Below are positions 4,913-9,678 of a stretch of DNA of 9,678 bases, piece after piece. A program made the position numbers and the translations under genes. This DNA comes from JADJEI01 sp035328465 (GTDB lineage Bacteria > Bacteroidota > Ignavibacteria > Ignavibacteriales > Ignavibacteriaceae). Below the pieces are notes generated by a model. It had not been told where the DNA came from, made no database searches, and was given only the letters and a program-made list of their open reading frames with translations. The stretch covers positions 1 to 9,678 of the forward strand of contig DAOLIQ010000107.1 of the NCBI GenBank assembly GCA_035328465.1, read 5' to 3'. The number at the start of each line of letters is the position of its first letter. Within the stretch, counting starts at the first letter, position 1.

Positions 4913-6283
4913 ATGAAAAAGAAAATCCTTTTCGCTCTCTGCTTTTTTTCAATCCTAACATTCGCTCAAACTAATGAGCAGAAATCTATTGCAGTAACTG
5001 TTTATAATCAAAATCTCGGAGTAGTAAAAGATACCAGAATATTTGATATCAATTCAGGTATTTCAAAAATATTTTTGACTGATGTTGCCCAGCAAATAGA
5101 TCCGACAAGTGTACACATAAAATTAAACGGCGAAGTACTCGAACAAAATTATCAATATGATCTCGTCAGTCTCGATAAAATTCTGATGAAATATATTGAC
5201 AAAGACATTCAGCTTATAGGCGAGAACAACGAACTGCTTGAAGGTACTCTGCTTGCTCCTTACGGCGGTCAATTTGTTTTGCGTAAAAAGGATGGTGGAT
5301 TGACTTTGCTTCCCAATTTAACCAAATACAGAATAAATGTTGACGCACTTCCCGAAGGACTAATAACAAAACCAACTTTAGTTTGGACGGTGAATTCCGA
5401 ATCTTCCGGCAAGCAGGATGTTGAAGTTTCTTATCAAACCTCGGGGATGAATTGGCACGCCGAATATGTTGCTGTCTTAAATGAAACTGATACCAAACTT
5501 GATTTGAACTCGTGGGTGAGTGTAGAAAATAATTCCGGTACAACTTATAAAAACGCAGTACTGAAACTTGTTGCGGGAGATGTTAATCTTATCCAGCCAA
5601 ACTATCCGGATATGAGGATGATGGATGGAATGGTAATGGAAAAATCAATGAGCAATGCACCACAATTTGAAGAGAAGGAATTTTTTGAATATCATATTTA
5701 CAACCTACAACGACCTGCTACTATTTCAAACAATGAAGTGAAACAGATTTCATTATTCGAAACTCAGGATGTTAGCGTCACCAAAAAATATCTTTTCAGA
5801 AGCGGTTATTATAATTCCTATTATGGAAATCAATCAGCAGGAAAGGTGGCAGTAGTAGTTGAGTTTGAGAATAAAGAAAATAATAATCTCGGGATGCCGA
5901 TGCCGAAAGGAAAAGTGCGAATGTATAAATCAGACGGCGAAACCATTGAATTTATTGGCGAAGATATGATTGATCACACTCCAAAGAACGCAACAATTAA
6001 ATTAAAAATTGGTGACGCTTTTGATGTACTTGCAGAGGAAGTTCAAACTGACTACAAAAAAATCACAGACAGAGTTTACGAACAGGAATGGGAAATCACT
6101 TTGAAGAATCGTAAAAAAGAAGATGTGGTTGTTGAAGTTGAAAAAAACATCGGTAACTTTTGGGAAGTATTAAACTCAACTCATACTTACGAAAAGAAAG
6201 ATGCTTCGAGTCTAAGGTTTAAAGTTCCTGTTGGAAAAGACAGCGAGACGAAATTAAAGTTTAGAATCAGATATAATTATTAA
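4913..6283 (+). CDS. Exported DUF4139 domain-containing protein
   Basis: This is a 456-residue exported protein. I chose the ATG at 4913 instead of the in-frame ATG at 4787 because GGAG lies 6-7 bases before it (4903-4906) and it opens with a textbook signal peptide, KKKILFALCFFSILTFA, cleaved before Q19. Residues ~24-150 are a beta-rich N-terminal part (SIAVTVYNQNLGVVKDTR 25-42). Residues ~155-456 match DUF4139, with the hallmark VSYQTSGMNWHAEYVAVL (172-189), LDLNSWVSVENNSGTTYKNA (196-215) and KLVAGDVN (218-225), and a C-terminal immunoglobulin-like stretch (QEWEITLKNRKKEDVVVEVE 391-410). No T9SS tail or lipobox is present, so it probably stays in the periplasm. The family has no established biochemical role. 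It is transcribed alone, converging on a minus-strand lipoprotein. Confidence 0.85.
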   Translation: MKKKILFALCFFSILTFAQTNEQKSIAVTVYNQNLGVVKDTRIFDINSGISKIFLTDVAQQIDPTSVHIKLNGEVLEQNYQYDLVSLDKILMKYIDKDIQLIGENNELLEGTLLAPYGGQFVLRKKDGGLTLLPNLTKYRINVDALPEGLITKPTLVWTVNSESSGKQDVEVSYQTSGMNWHAEYVAVLNETDTKLDLNSWVSVENNSGTTYKNAVLKLVAGDVNLIQPNYPDMRMMDGMVMEKSMSNAPQFEEKEFFEYHIYNLQRPATISNNEVKQISLFETQDVSVTKKYLFRSGYYNSYYGNQSAGKVAVVVEFENKENNNLGMPMPKGKVRMYKSDGETIEFIGEDMIDHTPKNATIKLKIGDAFDVLAEEVQTDYKKITDRVYEQEWEITLKNRKKEDVVVEVEKNIGNFWEVLNSTHTYEKKDASSLRFKVPVGKDSETKLKFRIRYNY

Positions 6284-6293
6284 AAATATTTGT

Positions 6294-6317
6294 GGAGACG
6301 CAGTTTGCTGCGTCTCC
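6294..6317. terminator. Perfect 10-bp hairpin between convergent genes
   Basis: GGAGACGCAG (6294-6303), loop TTTG and CTGCGTCTCC (6308-6317) form a flawless stem 10 bases after the DUF4139 stop and 13 bases before the stop of the convergent lipoprotein gene. A bidirectional terminator role fits the position, although T-runs are weak on both sides (TATTTTTAA on the minus strand is the better one). The GAGACGCA/TGCGTCTC wording also occurs in dispersed intergenic repeats of several phyla (recalled, not searched). Confidence 0.6.
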
Positions 6318-6330
6318 AACAAGTTAAAAA

Positions 6331-6906
6331 TTATTTAGCAGTTTCTTTATAAGTTTTCCACATTGGTAAAAGGCTGTTCGATTCTGTCAAGTCTTCCTGT
6401 GCAGCAGTTTTGAATTTTAGTTCGCGGGTTCCATCCTCCCAAACTATTACCGGAAAATTTCCATCAGCGCCAAGCCACTTGCCATTGGACTCGATAAATG
6501 TTTCGTTATAGTTTGACATGTGATACATTATCGGACTGCAGTCGCAGTTTTTTGTGATGAAAAATCCTATGCTGTCAATGCTTTCAAATTCGAAAGCAAC
6601 TTCACCCATGAGCATTCCTTCTTTTTCAAAAAGTTTTTTATTTGTCACTTTCAATTTTGGATTATCATCTTCGAATCTTGTGCCGTTCAAGTAATCGTCA
6701 ACAAGTTCTCCAAAATCTTTGAACGAAACATTTTTACCGTCATCCAACTGCGAGACAATATTATAAAATAAAATTTTCCCCGTGCCGGAACCATCCTTAT
6801 TAACTTTATATGAATACTCTTTGTACTGAGTAGTCAAACAGCCGGACACGATAAAAGAAAAAATAATAAATGCTGTAAATAGCGAAGAGGTTTTGATTAG
6901 TTTCAA
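6331..6906 (-). CDS. Putative lipoprotein of unknown function
   Basis: This is a 191-residue predicted lipoprotein. Residues 1-22 are a lipoprotein signal (hydrophobic FTAFIIFSFIV then SGC, lipid-modified cysteine C23), so it is probably membrane-anchored. The mature part begins with YSYKVNKDGSGTGKILFYN (32-50), a charged beta-strand pattern, and continues with DDYLNGTRFEDDNPKLKV (70-87), a CDCSP element (121-125; C121 and C123) and WLGADGNFPVIVWEDGTREL (144-163). I do not recognise a family. The start is TTG: GGAG sits seven bases upstream and no ATG is near, which makes this an unusual but well-supported initiation. The DUF2279 gene lies 144 bases upstream on the same strand, with a GATAATTATC palindrome between them, so this gene likely has its own promoter. 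Confidence 0.7.
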   Translation of the reverse strand: MKLIKTSSLFTAFIIFSFIVSGCLTTQYKEYSYKVNKDGSGTGKILFYNIVSQLDDGKNVSFKDFGELVDDYLNGTRFEDDNPKLKVTNKKLFEKEGMLMGEVAFEFESIDSIGFFITKNCDCSPIMYHMSNYNETFIESNGKWLGADGNFPVIVWEDGTRELKFKTAAQEDLTESNSLLPMWKTYKETAK

Positions 6907-6976
6907 TTTATTACTCCAATTTGATAAAAATATTTACTGCAAGTTACTTTCTGCAAAATTGAATTCAAACATTAAA

Positions 6977-6996
6977 TTGATAAAGATAATTATCAA
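6977..6996. promoter_or_regulatory. Palindrome upstream of the TTG-start lipoprotein gene
   Basis: TTGATAA (6977-6983) and TTATCAA (6990-6996) are exact inverted copies, and GATAATTATC (6985-6994) inside is a perfect 10-base palindrome. It lies about 70-90 bases before the lipoprotein start, where an operator could act. AT-rich symmetric sequence also arises by chance. Confidence 0.3.
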
Positions 6997-7021
6997 ACGG
7001 CTATTAAATCTCTAAATTTTG

Positions 7022-7048
7022 TTTGACATTTCCGATTTGACATTTGAC
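7022..7048. repeat. Short direct repeats TTTGACATTT
   Basis: TTTGACATTT occurs at 7022-7031 and again at 7036-7045, with a 14-base period, and a third TTTGAC starts at 7043. The cluster ends just before the stop codon of the minus-strand DUF2279 gene (7051). Its role is unknown; it may be replication slippage. Confidence 0.5.
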
Positions 7049-7050
7049 TT

Positions 7051-8064
7051 TCAGAAATACAAACCATACCACACCCCGGAGGGAGTGATACGCACGGCAG
7101 GCAGAGGCAGTCGAATAAAATTAAACTCACTCTTTAAAAATTTTACAAGTCCGCTGCCTTCACCAATTGGAATTTTAGAAATATCAATATCGAGTCCAAC
7201 AAAAAATTCGTGCCGCCCCCCTTGCGGATCAATTCCAATTCCTTTTGCACCGTAGCCAAAAGCGATGCCGAGCGGTGCCAGCCACTTTGGGTAATCTTGT
7301 TTCCAACTATCAGGAAAATAATGATAAGGATTAACACCAAGCCAGAAAGTCATTCCCTCGTAATCATCAATTATGCTTCCAGGCACTTTAATATACCGTG
7401 CCTCTTTCCAGGCATTTGATTTATGATAGCTGATCTTTGGGTGTAATCCTCCAAACAATTCGTAGTTGGTTTGTTGAAGAATATAAAATCCCGATCCAAC
7501 ACTGTTTGCAAGAACATCCCCCCAACTGTAACCCCATTCAAGAAAAAATCCATCGGAGATTTCAATCTGCATCATCCACAACCAGCCTGTTAACGCACCA
7601 AGCAGAATGGAAGAGTTCCCGGAAAAACCTGACCAGCGATATGCTTTTGCAGTTAGATCACTTACAAAATATGCATCCATCGCGTGACCGAATTTATCCA
7701 TCCACCTGTATTTTCTGAAATCTTCTGTAAAGTCAAGTGAGTGCCAGTACGAATGGCGCTGAGTGTACCAAAGATTTTTTAATTGATTGTATCCGGCAAA
7801 ATCAACAATCGCAATAGCACCAAGTACACCGGCGATTTTATAACCGTTTAAATTATTTTCCTCACGCCAGATTGTTCCATCGGATAATTCTTTTAGCGTA
7901 TTTGACGAATAGTATATTGAAGAATCGGGTTCATACTGAATGCTCTCATACTCATTGATTAAAGAATCTCTTGCATGGATTGTGATTTGAAAATCTTGTG
8001 CATTTATCAAAATGAAGTTTGATAAAATTAATAGAATCGGTAATGTGCAGTTATAACTCTTCAA
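7051..8064 (-). CDS. DUF2279-type predicted membrane/periplasmic protein
   Basis: About 337 residues from the TTG at 8064. The proposed start gives a signal peptide (MKSYNCTLPILLILSNFILINA, cleaved before Q23). Alternative in-frame TTG starts are at 8085 (with AGGA about 12 bases upstream) and 8118; no ATG exists in the 5' part, so the start is uncertain. The core matches DUF2279: a hydrophobic segment at 76-90, WYTQRHSYWHSLDF (99-112), WMDKFGHAMDAYFVSDL (121-137) with D123, H127 and D130, a membrane-like stretch at 151-167 and EISDGFFLEWGYSWGDVLAN (168-187) with E168, D171, D183 and N187. These conserved acidic and His residues in or near membrane segments are the family signature, whose function is unknown. 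The C-terminal third is beta-rich. A divergent secreted-protein gene lies upstream and a lipoprotein gene downstream. Confidence 0.75.
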   Translation of the reverse strand: MKSYNCTLPILLILSNFILINAQDFQITIHARDSLINEYESIQYEPDSSIYYSSNTLKELSDGTIWREENNLNGYKIAGVLGAIAIVDFAGYNQLKNLWYTQRHSYWHSLDFTEDFRKYRWMDKFGHAMDAYFVSDLTAKAYRWSGFSGNSSILLGALTGWLWMMQIEISDGFFLEWGYSWGDVLANSVGSGFYILQQTNYELFGGLHPKISYHKSNAWKEARYIKVPGSIIDDYEGMTFWLGVNPYHYFPDSWKQDYPKWLAPLGIAFGYGAKGIGIDPQGGRHEFFVGLDIDISKIPIGEGSGLVKFLKSEFNFIRLPLPAVRITPSGVWYGLYF

Positions 8065-8118
8065 ATTGTTTTCTATAAAATTCAAATCAAAAATATTTCC
8101 TAAGAATTCTAATAGCAA

Positions 8119-8222
8119 TATAAAATAAAAGGGATACTTAGAATATTATAATAAAAAATATTGAGTGACATTGGTTGAAAAATTTACTAATATTAATGGA
8201 AAGAAATTCAGGAGGAATTGAG
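8119..8222. promoter_or_regulatory. Divergent intergenic region and strong RBS
   Basis: This short AT-rich spacer lies between divergent genes. AGGAGG at 8210-8215 is a full Shine-Dalgarno seven bases before the ATG at 8223 and decides that start over the second in-frame ATG at 8229. TTGAGT (8161-8166) and TACTAAT (8185-8191) at 18-base spacing could be a housekeeping-type promoter, but the match is weak. No clear promoter was found for the minus-strand gene. Confidence 0.4.
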
Positions 8223-9678
8223 ATGAATATGAAAAGGTTACTTTTTCCGCTTTTAGTTTATCTATATGTCCTTAACCCGATCAATAGTTTTGCTCAGGGA
8301 CCGGGTGAAGCTTACTATCCTGAGACTGCAAATGGAGCACGTTTTATTTTTCCCACCGGTCACAGACTCGAATGGCGGAACCCTGATAGCACTGTTTACA
8401 ATGTTTTATATTTCAGTGATGATTCAAGTCTTGTTGCATCGCTCGATCCCACTGTTATCCTTTATGATGGCTCACCTTCAACAGTTTATAGCACAGTTTA
8501 TCTATCAAGTGTTGAACCTTTAGAATGGGAACACTATTACTACTGGAGAGTTGTTGAATTTTATAATTCAACTTCGGTTGAAAGTCCTGTTTGGTCTTTC
8601 AGTACGATGGCTGATTGGTATTGCAATGAGGAAATATTTTTCGATGATTTTTCATCAGGACTTCAGAATTGGACAGTTATAAATGATGGAGGGAGCTGTG
8701 TTTGGGAAACAATTGAATTGCTTTCAAGACCGTACACTATGCCTCCTGCAGCAAGTGGAAATGTTTTAGCAGCCGATGCGGACCTTTGCGGTTCAGCAAC
8801 AGTTACAAATACTACTGCGGTGGCTGGTCCTTTTTATGCTTCAAATCTTTCAAATGTTAATCTTGAATTTGATAACGATTGGCAAGCCCTCAGCCCCGAA
8901 GACTTCGCTTATGTTGATGTATCAACTGATGGAGGTTCAACTTGGATTAACATTCTAACTTTTGATGTGGTTGATGTTCGTAATACACACGAACTCCATT
9001 CGATGAATGTTGTTAAAGGTAAAAACTTCTTAATAAGATTCGTCTCAGTCCAACCTGGTTGGGATTGGTGGTGGGCTATTGATAATGTTTATATTAAACA
9101 ACTGTGTCCTTTAACTCAGTTTGAACCCCCTCATAATTTAAGACTAACTACTGTGCTTCAACCCGACCCTTGGGTTGAAATGGATTGGAGAAAAGGATCT
9201 TCTTCATGGGGATTTCAAATTTATCGCAAAGAAGGTTTACCAACTGATATAAATAGTTATGTTAAAATTGGAGAGGTCGGTTCTAACACAACCAATTATA
9301 TTGATGCCGAAATACAAACAAATAAAGTATATACTTATTTTATACATGGATTACCTTATTTAGAGGGAGGACAAAGTAACGAGGCGACTGCTTATGTTCC
9401 GCCTGTTATCCCTGTCGAACTGATGTCGTTCACTTCTTCCATTGTTGATAATGATATAACTCTGCTTTGGTCAACTGCTACGGAAATAAATAACTCGGGA
9501 TTTGAAATTGAGAAGAAACAAGTCTTCAGTCCTCAGTCAACAATCGGCAATGTGGAGTGGCAAACCATTGCTTTCGTTCCAGGTTTTGGGACTACCACTG
9601 AAACAAAGAGTTATTCTTTTTTGGATGAAAATCTTTCTTCAGGAAAATATCAATACCGATTAAAACAAATTGATTTTG
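8223..9678 (+). CDS. Large secreted multidomain protein (Fn3, MAM-like, pre-T9SS module), 3' end outside window
   Basis: The frame is open from the ATG at 8223 to the edge (485 codons), so the gene is partial. Residues 1-24 are a signal peptide (cleavage FA|Q). Residues ~37-127 look like a fibronectin type III-like domain (GHRLEWRNPDSTVYNVLY; ending SPVWSFST). Residues ~137-292 fit a MAM-like 'choice-of-anchor J' jelly-roll: IFFDDFSSGLQNWTV start, VDVSTDGGSTW 231-241 and the closing WWWAIDNVYI 282-291. Residues ~302-390 are a second Fn3-like domain (NLRLTT; FQIYRKEG). From 394, PVIPVELMSFTSSI, LLWSTATEINNSGFEIEKK and KYQYRLKQIDF form the module that normally sits just before a T9SS sorting tail. 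The expected role is a cell-surface or secreted adhesin or enzyme accessory; no catalytic domain is visible so far. A sorting tail beyond the edge is predicted. Confidence 0.85.
   Translation, partial: MNMKRLLFPLLVYLYVLNPINSFAQGPGEAYYPETANGARFIFPTGHRLEWRNPDSTVYNVLYFSDDSSLVASLDPTVILYDGSPSTVYSTVYLSSVEPLEWEHYYYWRVVEFYNSTSVESPVWSFSTMADWYCNEEIFFDDFSSGLQNWTVINDGGSCVWETIELLSRPYTMPPAASGNVLAADADLCGSATVTNTTAVAGPFYASNLSNVNLEFDNDWQALSPEDFAYVDVSTDGGSTWINILTFDVVDVRNTHELHSMNVVKGKNFLIRFVSVQPGWDWWWAIDNVYIKQLCPLTQFEPPHNLRLTTVLQPDPWVEMDWRKGSSSWGFQIYRKEGLPTDINSYVKIGEVGSNTTNYIDAEIQTNKVYTYFIHGLPYLEGGQSNEATAYVPPVIPVELMSFTSSIVDNDITLLWSTATEINNSGFEIEKKQVFSPQSTIGNVEWQTIAFVPGFGTTTETKSYSFLDENLSSGKYQYRLKQIDF

Noticed and set aside
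5214..5543. 109-codon minus-strand ORF opposite the DUF4139 gene
   Set aside because: It lies entirely within a well-supported coding region, has a composition unlike a folded protein and shows no recognisable motif; it is an antisense shadow.
7019..7718. Plus- and minus-strand ORFs of 64-93 codons over the DUF2279 gene
   Set aside because: They are shadows of the DUF2279 frame, with no motif and no supported start.
8161..8191. Housekeeping promoter TTGAGT/TACTAAT before the secreted-protein gene
   Set aside because: The match is weak, and the sigma preference of this group is uncertain; it is mentioned only in the intergenic entry.
8266..8958. Plus-strand ORFs of 85 and 60 codons near the right end
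   Set aside because: They are in a different frame from the continuous 485-codon open frame that begins with a full RBS and signal peptide at 8223.

Overview
The window is AT-rich bacterial DNA. It most likely comes from the Ignavibacteria or a close relative in the Bacteroidota/Chlorobi group. The strongest evidence is the C-terminal type IX secretion (T9SS) sorting domain of the large minus-strand protein, with an NYPNPFNPTTKIKYTI block, a VYDVVGNEVATLV block and a terminal SSGVYYYRLEAGSFVETKK block. A second probable T9SS cargo runs off the right edge. Most encoded proteins carry a signal peptide or lipobox, so the window is dominated by envelope and exported functions. No RNA genes, CRISPR array or intact mobile element were seen.

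Left edge to about 2.2 kb (minus strand): the 5' part of a GH97 (SusB-type) glycoside hydrolase is followed upstream by an accessory stretch that looks decayed. It holds a BrnA/CopG-type antitoxin, a 5'-truncated BrnT toxin remnant that overlaps it by four bases, a small lipoprotein gene broken by a one-base frameshift, and about 575 bases without a gene that contain palindromes, an 11-bp tandem repeat and a strong terminator.

2.2 to 4.6 kb (minus strand): a choice-of-anchor V-type exported protein with a CxCH motif lies downstream of a 612-residue BNR/Asp-box beta-propeller protein with a T9SS tail. The two may be co-transcribed and end at the hairpin near 2.04 kb. The T9SS tail contains an in-frame palindromic insertion that looks like a dispersed DNA repeat turned into protein.

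4.6 to 8.1 kb: a divergent intergenic region leads to a plus-strand exported DUF4139 protein. It converges, across a perfect 10-bp hairpin, on a minus-strand lipoprotein that starts at TTG. Upstream of that is a DUF2279-type membrane protein, also minus strand, with an uncertain non-ATG start.

8.2 kb to the right edge (plus strand): a large secreted multidomain protein (Fn3-like, MAM-like, Fn3-like, then the pre-tail module common in T9SS cargo), still open at the edge.

The genes do not form an evident single pathway. GH97 points to glycan use and the two multidomain proteins to surface-displayed adhesins or enzymes. I saw no convincing new defence or biosynthetic system. The most unusual items are the repeat inserted in the sorting domain and the toxin-dead BrnTA remnant beside a repeat.
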